From Saxidomus purpurata (Eukaryota; Mollusca; Bivalvia; Venerida; Veneridae), in the NCBI GenBank assembly GCA_022818135.1, contig JAFMSR010000015.1:4099984-4163983 (forward strand): a DNA stretch of 64,000 nucleotides. Reading direction: 5' to 3'. The position numbers and the translations under genes were made by a program. Below, in pieces: positions 23,071 through 35,029 of the stretch. Every line of letters begins with the position of its first letter. Position 1 is the first letter of the stretch. Under the pieces are notes generated by a model, which was not told the origin of the DNA, ran no database searches, and worked only from the letters and a program-made list of their open reading frames with translations.

Positions 23071-23739
23071 GTGACAGATTTTTCCATCTCATGACATAAC
23101 TTTTTCCTGCATACCGTCTTGCAAGTTTAAGTAGATTTCTAAATGCAAACTTATCAAAATGATGAATTTTAATATAAAACAAATGATATCCAATTGTTGT
23201 GTTTGGGAAAGTGACGTCATAATGTTTATAACGTTACGTCACAAGTAATTCACGAGAGTCGCCTGGCATAGGAGGGGTGCCAGACCGGTTTTTCCGGCAT
23301 TGGTAAAATCACCGGAAATGCCGATCCGATACGCAAGACAGATATATCCACACTGCTTCTCTCTCTTAACCTGCCCCTATTTGGATCTTGGCAGTTTCAC
23401 CCGGCCCGCGACTGTAAACAATCTAAATCACAAGTCATTATATATGTTTCAATTTGTATCTCATATGACTTTTAAGTGCAGTTGAGCAGACACGTCTGCA
23501 CTTGAATACGATGGTGCCGTGTAAAATCAGTCGAGCGTTTTGTCGGGTAATATAATATAACCTTTTTTTCTCGTAGCCTCCATTATGTGCAGAAAAGTAA
23601 ACTGATTCGAATTTTATCAAAATTGGTCGTCCATACATAACAAATGTAACATCTTCACACAATATTAATCATGGTTTCAAGCAAAAAGTTAGAAAAATGA
23701 ACTTTTTCTAAACAGCCTCTTGAAAATCATATGTGAAAC
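23071..23739. other. non-coding flank of the giant palindrome
   Basis: Contains a perfect TGACGTCA at 23212-23219 and a small inverted repeat CCGGCATT..AAATGCCG near 23295. No gene supported. Confidence 0.4.
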
Positions 23740-24583
23740 GTAGCCTCAATATTTCGACTGCAAGACCGACCGATTTTACAAACTGATATTATATAGATGT
23801 CTGTCTTTACGTCTCAACCAGTTAGATTCAAAACTGTGGTGGAAATCGAACTGATTTAAATTTCATTTTTTTCACTGCAAGATGAATTTTTTCACACTGG
23901 CATGTTCATTTGTTGTTATTAACCATAAATAGTCATTAAAATATTAATAAAATGACAAATATTAACTAAAAATACTTGTTAAACCCAACACGGTACCTGT
24001 CGTTTACATGTTGATGTGTAAACGTGATAACCAATGAAAACGTTTCCTTCAATTCAAGCTTATTTTTACACCGCGGGAGGTTGCACGCGGAAAAACGCAT
24101 ACCGTACACTTGAAGTAACCGCTTACAATTAACTTAAAACATGATATATCTGCTATTTTATAGTGCTAAAAAGGCAACAGCCAGTTTACTATATTTGTTA
24201 AGATCATGTTCGAATGAGTTATATACAATATAGATCAAATAGATCTACTTATTATGCGATCACACGTTAACCGAAATTCCGGAATACCCGAGAAAAAAAA
24301 TCTCACACGGACATTATTTGATCATGACATGTGTTAGGCAAAATAGTTCTGTTATCAGATCGTAGTTTGAGTATTCCCCGTAAAATACTGAGGTTGTATA
24401 TTGAAGCGATCAGCTATTTTCAAAGCAAGACTGGCCGTGCCGCACATCAAAGGAGCGGCACAGAAATCATGAAGTCACATATTCTAACAGATACCAGACA
24501 AATTCAAATACTTACTGGATTACAAATAAACTTTCATAAAACTGTCTGGTATTAGTCGACGTTTCTGAAATATTGATCAATCG

Positions 24584-24807
24584 TTTTTTTGTTACCTGAA
24601 TGGCCAAACATCCACGTACTTATTTTGCGTGAATTAATTCCACAAATGCTTACCATTGACGTGTTCCATTTTAGGGACAATCATACTCACATCATAGTTT
24701 GTGTGCAAAACTTTGATTTTCACAACCGATATGGTATATCTGACGTGAACGCAGCTTTGTACGGTTAGTTACAAGAATCAAGTGCGCTTTCAAAAGCATT
24801 TTAGACA
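24584..24807. other. unpaired insertion in the left palindrome arm
   Basis: The left arm reads GATCAATCG then about 224 bp, then CGAAATTTGG. The right arm joins the corresponding words with only five bases between. This is either an insertion in the left arm or a deletion in the right. No terminal repeats are clear. Confidence 0.6.
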
Positions 24808-25512
24808 CGAAATTTGGAAGACTGTCAAATTGTTATAAAAACTTTACATTACTGGCAAACAACCCACGAACATTTTGTTTTTATTTAACCATAGCTGGAA
24901 AACATGATTTCATACTGTATTATTTTGGTAAAGTACTCGAGAGAAAATAAGCGTCAATGAAACAAAACACATACATACATGTTGCAGATCTCTCAAGTTC
25001 ACTTTACTTACGAGTGCTACGTAACTAAAAAAGGACGATATTATTACATGCATCAAGAATCTCAATTTTTAATAAAGTTTTATATACAATGTATGAGAAT
25101 ATACGTGCCGAAGCTTTAATATATTTCAAATGTTATATAATGATCGAAAATGACAGACAGCTTGTGTCGAAAGTCAAACACATTAAATTTTACTATCAAA
25201 TATTCTGGTTATTGTTTGATTTACAGCATGTTTAACAAAGGTTTGGGCATCATCAGATCAGATTGCCTCGTTAGCTATCTGTCATGACCTTCGATTATCT
25301 TCACTTTATAGAAATGATTCACGCAATATATCCGTGCGGTTAAAAAAACCTGTCTGGAGTACCTGTATAGTACGTCTAACTGACCTGCGGCGAGGAAAAG
25401 TTATGCAGCAACGAACACTCGGCTGGCAATGAAGTTATTAATATGGATTGGCATATACATATCATATATGACATTTTTCTCTCGGAGCATTTGATTATCG
25501 GCATCGTTTGAA

Positions 25513-25538
25513 TTCCCGCGCAAAATATTCCCGCCAAA
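25513..25538. promoter_or_regulatory. paired E2F-like sites, left arm
   Basis: TTCCCGCGCAAA and TTCCCGCCAAA lie side by side; both are strong matches to the E2F consensus read on the other strand. The mirrored pair sits in the right arm at 27460-27485. A promoter role is inference. Confidence 0.35.
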
Positions 25539-25671
25539 TACGAGAAAGCCACGTGCTTTCAATAGGAGATTAGCAAAAGGTTCTATATTAAAAGTTTAAT
25601 TACGTCCGGAAATACCCACATCTGTTCTAAATTCCCATTTATGTTATTATGTTCAGAAACACTACAATAGG

Positions 25672-25698
25672 CACGGACCTATATTATATAGGTCCGTG
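25672..25698. repeat. perfect 13-bp-stem palindrome within the left arm
   Basis: CACGGACCTATAT, one base, ATATAGGTCCGTG. The right arm holds the mirrored copy at 27298-27324 with one mismatch (CACGAACC). Confidence 0.8.
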
Positions 25699-27459
25699 AC
25701 AAAGGTAATACTTTTAACCAGGAATAGAGTATTCCTGTTATACTGACAGCCTTTCGGAAGATACAAAATGAAAAAGCCCCATTTACTTTGATGTACTTTT
25801 CACGACCTTACAGACATGTACTATTAAAAAAAATATGCATATTAAATGGAGGAAATTAAGATAATATACCTATCAAAATGACATTATTAACGACTCACAT
25901 AAGTATTACCTATTCCGTTGGCTGCGTATTCAAAGGATTTTCCGCAGTGCATATTTCAAGCGGGTGAGGTTTAAAAATATAATCTACCGATAAACTATCG
26001 CGAGGTAGAGTTTTAGCGGTGTAAACAAAAACACGTTGACATGTGTAGAGTTTATAAGTGTTATGCATAAAAAGCATACAAGTTTCTGATCAATTTTCAC
26101 TTATATTGTTTCTATTTGGAATAAGCTTTACAGGTATGTAATTTTTTTCAAGATATATCGAGTTAAAATAAATATTTGAAGCCGTCAAAGTTGGCGACGA
26201 GATTCTGATCGCCGGCATCACGAACCTACATACACATAGAAAGAAAACGTTCCGCATTGTTTGGAATAATAAGTGGGTTGTGCGCGAAGGGCGACCGTCG
26301 TTAATATAAAAAAGCCCTGGCGCACAATTTGTTGGGCTAATGTGAAACGGAGCTAATGAAATATATGTAGCAAAGGGTCAAATACAGAAGTATGATTTTT
26401 CTTTGAAACTGGTCCAACAGTTTCAGAAATATCATTTCGAAGAATCTGCATACCGGCAAACTAATAATAGCAGTTGTTGGCATCCCAAACTGTCAGATAA
26501 ATAGTCACTACAAAGTCAATACTTTCGATTGGCAGTCGGGCGAACAGTTTGCAGACCGGTGCACAATAATTAAACTTAAATACAGGTGAAATAGTTAAAG
26601 CGTTCACACGGGGTAGCTCCGCTTGCCTTATACTAGCCCAACAAATTGTGCGCCAGGGCTTTTTTATATTAACGACGGCCGCCCTTCGCGCACAACCCAC
26701 TTGTTATTCCAAACAATGCGGAACGTTTTCTTTCTATGTGTATGTAGGTCCGTGAACCTGGCGATCAGAATCTCGTCGCCAACTTTGACGGCTTCAAATA
26801 TTTATTTCAACTCAATATATCTTGAAAAAAAAATACATACCTGTAAAGCTTATTCCAAATAGAAACAATATAAGTGAAAATTGATCAGAAACTTGTATGT
26901 TTTTTATGCATAACACTTATAAACTCTACACATGTCAACGTGTTTTTGTTTACACCGCTAAAACTCTACCTCGCGATAGTTTATCGGTAGGTTATATTTT
27001 TAAACCTCACCCGCTTGAAATATGCACTGCGGAAAATCCTTTGAATACGCAGCCAACGGAATAGGTAATACTTATGTGAGTCGTTAATAATGTCATTTTG
27101 ATAGGTATATTATCTTTATTTCCTCCAATGGAAGAGTAAACATTTATGCATATTTATTGAATAGTACATATCTGTAAGGTCGTGAAAAGTACATCAAAGT
27201 AAATGGGGCTTTTTTCATTTTGCATCTTCCGAAAGGCTGTCAGTATATTGTGTTAAAACAGGAAAACTCTATTCCTGGTTAAAAGTATTACCTTTGTCAC
27301 GAACCTATATAATATAGGTCCGTGCCTATTGTAGTGTTTTTCTGAACATAATAACATAAGTGGGAATTTAGAACAGATGTAGGTATTTCCGGACGTAATT
27401 AAACTTTTAATATAGAACCTTTTGCTAATCTCCTATTGAAAGCACGTGGCTTTCTCGTA

Positions 27460-27485
27460 TTTGGCGGGAATATTTTGCGCGGGAA
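27460..27485. promoter_or_regulatory. paired E2F-like sites, right arm
   Basis: TTTGGCGGGAA followed by TTTGCGCGGGAA, the mirror image of the left-arm pair, and conserved exactly although other bases differ between the arms. Confidence 0.35.
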
Positions 27486-29141
27486 CTCAAAAGATGCCGA
27501 TAATCAAATGCTCCGAGAGAAAAATGTCATATGTGATATGTATCTGCCAATCCATATTAATAACTTCATTGCCAGCCGAGTGTTCGTTGCTGCATAACTT
27601 TTCCTCGCCGCAGGTCAGTTAGACGTACTATACAGGTACTCCAGACAGGTTTTTTTAACCGCACGGATATATTGCGTGAATCATTTCTATAAAGTGAAGA
27701 TAATCGAAGGTCATGACAGATAACTAACGAGGCAATCTGATTTGATGATGCCCAAACCTTTGTTAAACATGCTGTAAATCAAACAATAACCAAAATATTT
27801 GATAGTAAAATTTAATGTGTTTGACTTTCGACAGAAGCTGTCTGTCATTTTCGATCATTATATAACATTTGAAATATATTAAGGCTTCGGCATGTATATT
27901 CTCATACGTTGTATATAAAACTTTATTAAGAATTGAGATTCTTGATGCATGTAATAATATCGTCCTTTTTTAGTTATGTAGCACTCGTAAGTAAAGTGAA
28001 CTTGAGAGATCTGCAACATGTATGTGTTTTATTTCATTGACGCTTATTTTCTCTCGAGTACTTTACCAAAATAATACAGTATGAAATCATGTTTTCCAGC
28101 TACGGTTAAATAAAAACAAAATGTTCGTGGGTTGTTTGCCAGTAAAGTAAAGTTTTTATTACAATTTGACAGTCTTCCAAATTTCGATTTTCGATTGATC
28201 AATATTTCAGAAACGTCGACTAATACAAGACAGTTTTATGAAAGTTTGTTTTTAATCCAGTAAGTATTTGAATTTGTCTGGTATCTGTTAGAATATGTGA
28301 CTTCATGATTTCTGTGCCGCTCCTTTGATGTTCGGCACGGCGAGTCTTGCTTTGAGAATAGCTAATTGTTCAATATACAACCTCAGTATTTTACGGGGAA
28401 TACTCAAACTACGATCTGATAACAGAACTATTTTGCCTAACACATGTCATGATCAAATAATGTACGTGTAAGATTTTTTTCTCGGGTATTCCAAAATTTC
28501 GGTTAACGTGTGATCGCATATCAAGTAGAACTACTTGATCTATATTGTATATAACTCATTCGGACATGATCTTAACAAATATAGTAAACTGGCTGTTGCC
28601 TTTTTAGCACTATAAAATAGCAGATATATCATGTTTTAAGTTATTTGTAAGCGGTTACTTCAAGTGTACGGTATGCGTTTTTCCGCGTGCAACCTCCCGC
28701 GGTGTAAAAATAAGCTTGAATTCAAGGAAACGTTTTCATTGGTTATCACGTTTACACATCAACATGTAAACGACAGGTACCGTGTTAGGTTTAACAAGTA
28801 TTTTTAGTTAATATTTGTCATTTTGTTAATATTTTAATGACTATTTATGGTTAATAACAACAAATGAACATGCCAGTGTGAAAAAATTCATCTTGCAGTG
28901 AAAAAAATGAAATTTAAATCAGTTCGATTTCCACCACAGTTTTTAATCTAACTGGTTGAGACGTAAAGACAGACATCTATGTAATATCAGTTTGTAAAAT
29001 CGGTCGGTCTTGCAGTCGAAATATTGAGGCTACAGCTGTAGATGCAGGAGTGAAATATATGCGTACATTTGTAAAATGAATACAGAAATCCATATTAAAA
29101 CATTTTTCTTAAAGTCATGAGGCTATTATGCGACTATACCT

Positions 29142-30001
29142 ATATAGAAAGGCAGTGGCTAGAGTTACGGTACCGTAACTCTAGCCCCCGAGTCTAGAGT
29201 TACGGAAGTTCCGTATCTCTAGCAAAACCCTAAGAGGAAAGGCTAGAGATACGGAAGTTTATAAAGGTATATGTATGTTGCTTTAAATATGCATAATAAT
29301 GTATTGTAAATATTTCACCTGTAATAGTGAATAAACCGATCTGTCGGCAAATGCAGCGACTTCATAGCCGCCATTTTGGTAATACATAAATATCGGAAAT
29401 ATCGTTGTTATCTTCGTCTTTACTTGAGCGTGCCATTGCAGTTGGACAATTATATCACATGTTGTGCAAAGCATGATAGAAGTTAAGTAAAATGTGTTGT
29501 TTTTGTATTTAATTGTCTGACTACATTTAAGCCCACTCAAATCAAAAAGGAAAGATCGAAAGTGCAGCTGTTAAATTTAAAAATTAATCTTAATTTTTTT
29601 TTGGTTTACGTTTTTCGTACTCTTCGAATTCTAATATTCTTCTTTTCTTTATCTTACTATTGTTTAATTAACGTTCTTTGTAAACAGAACACGTAAATAT
29701 GTGCAAGAATATACAACATGACAATGATAGTTCCGATATTAGCAACATATTAAATTATAACCAAAATGGCGCCTGTGAAATTGTCGTACATATAACAGAT
29801 AGTTTATTCACGAATAGTGGTAAAATATTTAAGTTTACAATACATTATCATGCATATATTAAAGCAATATACATACCTTTATAAACTTCCGTAACTCTAG
29901 CCTTTCCTCTTAGGGTTTTGCTAGAGATACGGAACTTCCGTAACTCTAGACTCGGAGGCTAGAGTTACGGTACCGTAACTCTAGCCACTGCCATATAGAA
30001 A
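29142..30001. mobile_element. palindromic DNA transposon with 9-bp target duplication (MULE-like)
   Basis: The element 29151-29992 (842 bp) starts GGCAGTGGCTAGAG and ends with its exact complement. It is flanked on both sides by ATATAGAAA (29142-29150 and 29993-30001), a perfect 9-bp target-site duplication. Terminal inverted repeats pair at about 98% over the first 110 bp and continue, more diverged, almost to the middle. Within each end, CTAGAG(T/A)TACGG words are arranged as nested palindromes, including a 26-bp one at 29159-29184. Nine-base duplications with long inverted repeats fit Mutator-like elements; Merlin (8-9 bp) is less likely because its ends differ. There is no transposase, so it is non-autonomous. 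Confidence 0.85.
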
Positions 30002-31260
30002 ATACAATGTAGGCCATTACTGGCCCTATATCGCTCAGCAGTGTTTAGTGGGTACCCTAAAACATTTGTGTGAAATTATTTCAAAATCATATGAGCACTT
30101 TGGGATGAGATGCCATTTGTTTTATTTTTAGCCCTGATGGCATACGAATGAAGATGAAAATTGCAAATGTGAACTAGCACAGTAGTAACAAAAAAGGCAC
30201 ATCATTCAATCGTAGGCCTATATAAAGTTAAAATTCTTGAACATTGCATTCCTCTTTCATTGAGTTTCATGTCAAGCAAAAACATGTATGTTGAACGGTT
30301 TTGGACTACAAACTACATGATAAATGGAGATAGTTCAAAATGAGGAAAGTTAGAGTTAAGGTTAGTAGACACTGCACTTCCTCCTGAAATATTTTATTCT
30401 AATATGAAATTTCGAACAAACATATTTTCATAGTATAAAGTAAATAATTCAAAAATGTGTCAGCTAGTGTCAGGGTTCTTTATCACTGCACTCCCTCTCA
30501 ATGTTTTCTATCAATGTGTGAAATAATAACTCAATTCCTTGCATAGATTTTGAGTTATGTTATAGACAAACCTATTAAAAAACGTAACAATGCGAAAATA
30601 AGGTATGCCCGAGTTATGGTTCTTGACCAATCAAGTATAAACTTAATTCCTTCAATTCGAATTATGATCCGGAAAATCTTTTTACATAAGTAGGGATAAT
30701 TCAAAATGAAGTAAGTTAGAGTTATGATTAAATTTCTCGGAGCATTTATTCTGTTATAATCTGGGTATAAAAGCGAGCTCGAGAACAGCCAGTATTGCTC
30801 TACTGGACTGAATGGACAGTTCTGAATGATGTGTGGAATTATTTCAAAATTGAACCAACCATTTAGGAGGAGTTGCCGTTTTAAGATGTTTCTATTTTAG
30901 CTCTTGTGGCCATTATGCCCAGTGGAGCAGAACGGTATGAACACGTTTAGAAGATGACCATCTAAGGATCATTCCTGTGAAGGTTAGTTACAATTAGCAG
31001 AGTGGTTTAGGAGATATCATTTTAAGTCATTGTTGACATTGCATGACGGACATGCGACCATCACATAATCATGCTCAGGTGAGTTGAAAATAATATTCAT
31101 ACAGGTAAATGTATGTACACTTAAAATTTTAGCTTACCTGCTTGAGCTTCTCTATCGCTTGAAGTGCTGACTGATACTATCATAGACATCGTTTATCTTG
31201 AAGGACAGCTATCATTTTGTCTATATAACATGCCAACTGAGTATCTTCCACTTCAAACTT
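30002..31260 (+). repeat. degenerate tandem repeat region, ~110-140-bp units
   Basis: The words GAGGAAAGTTAGAGTTA, CACTGCACT(T/C)CCTC and related GAGTTATG/GTTCTT blocks recur around 30340, 30460, 30600 and 30705. This suggests an old tandem repeat of a type common in molluscs. The rest of the interval is non-coding with no gene supported. Confidence 0.4.
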
Positions 31261-31496
31261 TTTGTTCGAACGAAGTTTGTTGTCTCTTTAATTATCAAAC
31301 AATTATTGCTGATCAATACAATATTCCGTTTATTGGTAAACAAACACGCTTATATGATATAATTGCATTGATTTTCACATGTCTCTCTTTGATGGCGCCG
31401 TAATTACCGATATGAGAAGTTTGTTGAGAAGGTGTTGACATCTTGAGAAAATAATTGTTTGATAATTAAAGAGACAACAAACTTCGTTCGAACAAA
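31261..31496. repeat. perfect 47-bp inverted repeat at the LINE 5' end
   Basis: 31261-31307 and 31450-31496 are exact reverse complements over 47 bp (core GAACGAAGTTTGTTGTCTC), with 142 bp between them. The right arm runs straight into the retrotransposon endonuclease coding frame. Perfect identity points to a recent event, for example template switching or twin priming during LINE insertion. Confidence 0.9.
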
Positions 31497-31497
31497 G

Positions 31498-34354
31498 TTA
31501 AATTTTAAAGGAAATGGTCTTCATATTACCAGCTTAAATATACAGCATTTAATGCCAAAAATTGATGAACTTAGGGGACACTTGAGTCATCCTTCATCGC
31601 CTGATATATTAGGCTTAAGTGAAACTTTTTTACAGAATGACATTGAGGATAATGAGTTACAAATACGAAATTATACTTTTGAAAGAAAAGACGTACCGCA
31701 ATGGAAAGAAAGGGGGTGGTATAATTGTATACATAGCTGAGAATATATCATACAAACGTCGACATGATTTTGAAGTTAACGACATCGAGTCAATATGGCT
31801 CCAGATATTTTATGAAAAATGTAATCCTTTTCTTGTTAACTTTGTATACCGACCACCTAAATCGCAACAAACGTGGATTGATTTGTATGAGGCACAAATA
31901 GATATTGCAGACTGTTCAACCCAAGAATACTGTCTCCTAGGCGATTATAATATCAACTTTTTTCCTGGAAATAGTAAAAGTACATTCAGTAATTCAAAAT
32001 GGGCAGATATGATTGCTAAGTTTGGCCTCAAACAACTGATATCAACGCCTACAAGAATAACTAAGAGAAGTTCTACAATTATAGACCACATATATACAAA
32101 TTGCCTTGATCATTTTAAAGAGGCATCTACTTCGAATTTAGCAATTAGTGACCATTATCCTATATGTTTGACTTACTCTGGTAGTTATAAATCAGTCAAG
32201 AAAAATGATCATAAAGTACAGGTCGTTTAAGAAGTTCAATAAACAACAATTCCAAAATGACGTTCTTCTCTCTGGTATTGAAAATGTTGAGACTCTCATA
32301 GAACCAAACTATGCCTTAGATATGTTCTACAGTATACTAAATAATGTATTATCCAAACATGCTCCAATAAAAGAAAAGAGAGTTAAGCATGAACACCAAC
32401 CAGACTGGTTTACGGAAGAAATAAAATCAGTTATACAAGAAAGAGACAATTTGAAGAAAATTGGTAATCATGATAAATATAAAATTCTTAGAAATAAATC
32501 GTCAACTCTCATCAAAAGGAGTAAACGCGATTTCTTTAATAAAGCTGTTCAGTGTAATAAAGACTCAGCTTATTTATGGAAAAATCTTAAAGATATCTCT
32601 AATCTGAACCATGGAAATAAAATAAAAATGCCACAAAAACTGATAAAATCTGGCGTAGAAATTGAAGGTAGTTTAAATATAGTTGATGAAATAAATAAAC
32701 ATTTTATAAATATTGCAAACATAATATCAAAAACCGCATTTTCAAAAGAACACTTTTCCTCTTTAAAAATCAGATTAGATGCAAAATTAAATAGTCGCGA
32801 GTTTGACATTAAGTTCATTTCACCATTTGAAGTTCGTAAGATTATAGATAAATTAGATATAAATAAATCAACAGGTTTGGACGGGATAGGCCCAAATATT
32901 TTGAAATATTGTGGTGATACTATTACACCATGTATAGCGTCAATTATTAACAATAGTATCAGTACTGGAATTTTCCCTAATAAACTGAAGGAAGCTCGTG
33001 TGTTACCAATATTCAAGTCAGGTCTCAAAGAAGAAGCTGAAAACTATCGTCCTATTTCTATTCTACCTACCATTTCTAAGATCTATGAACGTCACATAGC
33101 TTCTCAAATCCATACTTATTTCAAGACTACTGATGTCATACATAAACACAATCTGGTTTCAGAAAACATCATTCGTGCAATACAGCTCTCACAAGGTTAA
33201 TTGATGCTTGGATTAAGGATGTTGATAGTGGAAAAGTAATTGGAACAGTGTTTCTAGATTTAAGAAAAGCATTCGATTTAGTTGACCACGAGATCCTCCT
33301 CTATAAATTAAAATTGTATCATTTTTCTGACAAAACTATCAAATTATTTGTATCGTATTTGTCGAACAGGCGGCAGATGGTTAAAGTAGGAAACGTACAA
33401 TCTGAGATGCTCACAGTCAAATCGGGTGTGCCACAAGGGTCAATACTTGGACCTCTACTTTTCTTATTATACATTAACGATATCACATTTTCATGTCCAG
33501 ATTCAAACATAGATTTGTATGCTGATGACTCCACTTTATATGAATCCGGATTCCATCTTAAAGAAATTGAAGAGAAACTGCAAGTAAATCTAAATAATAT
33601 CATTGACTGGTGCGCAAACAATAATATGTCTTTACATCCGTTAAAGACAAAGTGTATGGTTATCGGATCTACATACAAACTAAAACACACAACCACACTG
33701 AATCTAAGTATTAATGGCATACTTTTAGAGAATGCAACAGTCCAAAAAGTACTAGGTGTGTATATTGACAATACCCTAAATTGGCATGCTCATTTAGATT
33801 ATGTATGTAAAAAGCTTAATACCAAAATAGCATTATTAAAACGCATTTTGTTCCTTCTCACAGATGAGACGAAAATTATGTTTTATAACGCGTACATTTT
33901 GCCAATATTCGATTACTGTTGTACAATCTGGGGAAAAGATAACAAAAACTATATGAACAAAATAAACATGCTACAAAAACGAGTTGCAAAAATTATCTTA
34001 AATAAGCCGATGAAAACGCCAACATTAGGGCTATATAAACAATTAAAATGGCTTTCTTTTACTGATAGGTGTAAATACCACACTGCTGTTCTTGTGTATA
34101 AAGTTATGAATCATATGTCGCCATCATATATGTCAGAGATTTTGATATTTTCCAAAAATGAAAAACATAATCTGCGATTTTCTGTGCACAACGATGTTGT
34201 TTTACAAAGAATACCTCGAACCAATTATTATAAAGATTCATTCTCGTATTTTAGTATGAAAGTTTGGAATGATATTCCGTTTGATATTAGAGGAATTCCT
34301 GAACTCAAAACATTGAAATACAAATACAAGAACTATCTATTAAGTAACACTTAA
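31498..34354 (+). pseudogene. Jockey/CR1-like non-LTR retrotransposon ORF2, three frameshifts
   Basis: An apurinic-type endonuclease is followed by a reverse transcriptase. The endonuclease (31498-32200) shows SLNIQHLMPKIDEL, LSETFL, VYRPP, LLGDYNINF and SDHYPI, the usual catalytic Asn, Glu, Asp and SDH boxes. The reverse transcriptase (about 32690-33760) shows STGLDGI, NYRPISILPTISKIYE, FLDLRKAFDLVDHEIL, SGVPQGSILGPLLFLLYIND and the catalytic YADDSTLY. A C-terminal domain runs to TAA at 34354, with no RNase H seen. The frame is broken by single indels near 31720, 32213 and 33149; the last part (33149-34354) is intact. The start is probably 5'-truncated at the 47-bp inverted repeat. The clade is uncertain between Jockey, CR1/L2 and Rex-like. 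Confidence 0.9.
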
Positions 34355-34359
34355 CAACT

Positions 34360-34910
34360 ACAGTTTGGACTAAATTTTTGAGTGTCTGTCGTATCAAAAG
34401 AAAGTTTCAACAATTTAAACAATTTTTGTCTCACTTTTGCATATCTAACTTTGGCAAACAAATATACTATTTGAAAAATATGATTTTTCAATTGAAATGT
34501 ATAACTAGCAAATCATATTTTGTTTCATAATGCTTTATCGACGGTATGTTGTTGTTGTTGCATTTTAATTCTTCTTTTATATTGTTGAAGGCCATATTGA
34601 AATAAAATTGTTCTAAATTAAAAATTTACTTCTACAAATATATTTCCGCACTAACTTTTGGTCTAAATTTTTTGAGTGTCTGACTTATCAAAAGAAAGTT
34701 TCAACAATTTTAACAATTTTTGTCTTACTTTTGTCATATCTAACTTTGCAAAAAAATAGACTTTTGAAAAATATGATTGTTAAATTGTAAAAATGTATAA
34801 GTAGTAAATCATATTTTGTTTCATATTTCTCTACCAACGGTATGTTATTTTTGTTGCATTTTAATTCTTCTTTTACATTGTTGAAGGCCATATGAAAATA
34901 AGATGTATTT
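34360..34910 (+). repeat. tandem duplication of the LINE 3' region, ~295 bp
   Basis: The LINE 3' untranslated region is present twice head to tail. GAGTGTCTG begins at 34380 and 34674, and GTTGAAGGCCAT at 34584 and 34880, giving offsets of 294-296 bp. Both copies share CAAAAGAAAGTTTCAACAAT. Divergence between copies is clear, so the duplication is not brand new. Confidence 0.85.
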
Positions 34911-34964
34911 TGATTTACATGTAAATCCTTGTATGTCTGATATGTAACCTTCATGAAATGAGGA

Positions 34965-34965
<1 letters not shown>

Positions 34966-35009
<44 letters not shown>

Positions 35010-35011
35010 CA
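34966..35011. repeat. (ATT)n microsatellite
   Basis: A pure ATT trinucleotide run about 45 bp long, just past the LINE 3' duplication. It may be the microsatellite tail of the LINE. Confidence 0.9.
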
Positions 35012-35029
35012 AATTTACCGGCAATGTTT

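Larger units (their letters stand above)
23740..29033. repeat. giant inverted repeat, ~5.3 kb
   Basis: The left arm 23740-26339 and right arm 26634-29033 are reverse complements around a 294-bp unique spacer (26340-26633). The outer ends are GTAGCCTCAATATTTCG and its complement; the inner ends are GTTGGGCTA and TAGCCCAAC. In the outer 145 bp I count two mismatches, so identity is about 98% there. Other sampled stretches look a little lower. The left arm carries about 219 extra bases (24584-24807) with no partner. No long ORF, transposase motif or obvious target duplication was found. It may be a foldback-type transposon, an inverted segmental duplication, or an assembly artefact. Confidence 0.9.

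Noticed and set aside
23740..29033. Mutator- or Polinton-type transposon with long terminal repeats
   Set aside because: The spacer is only 294 bp and no transposase, polymerase or integrase motif was found; no target duplication was seen.
32570..33771. Minus-strand frames of about 150 codons within the LINE
   Set aside because: Antisense to the reverse transcriptase, whose catalytic motifs are clear on the plus strand.
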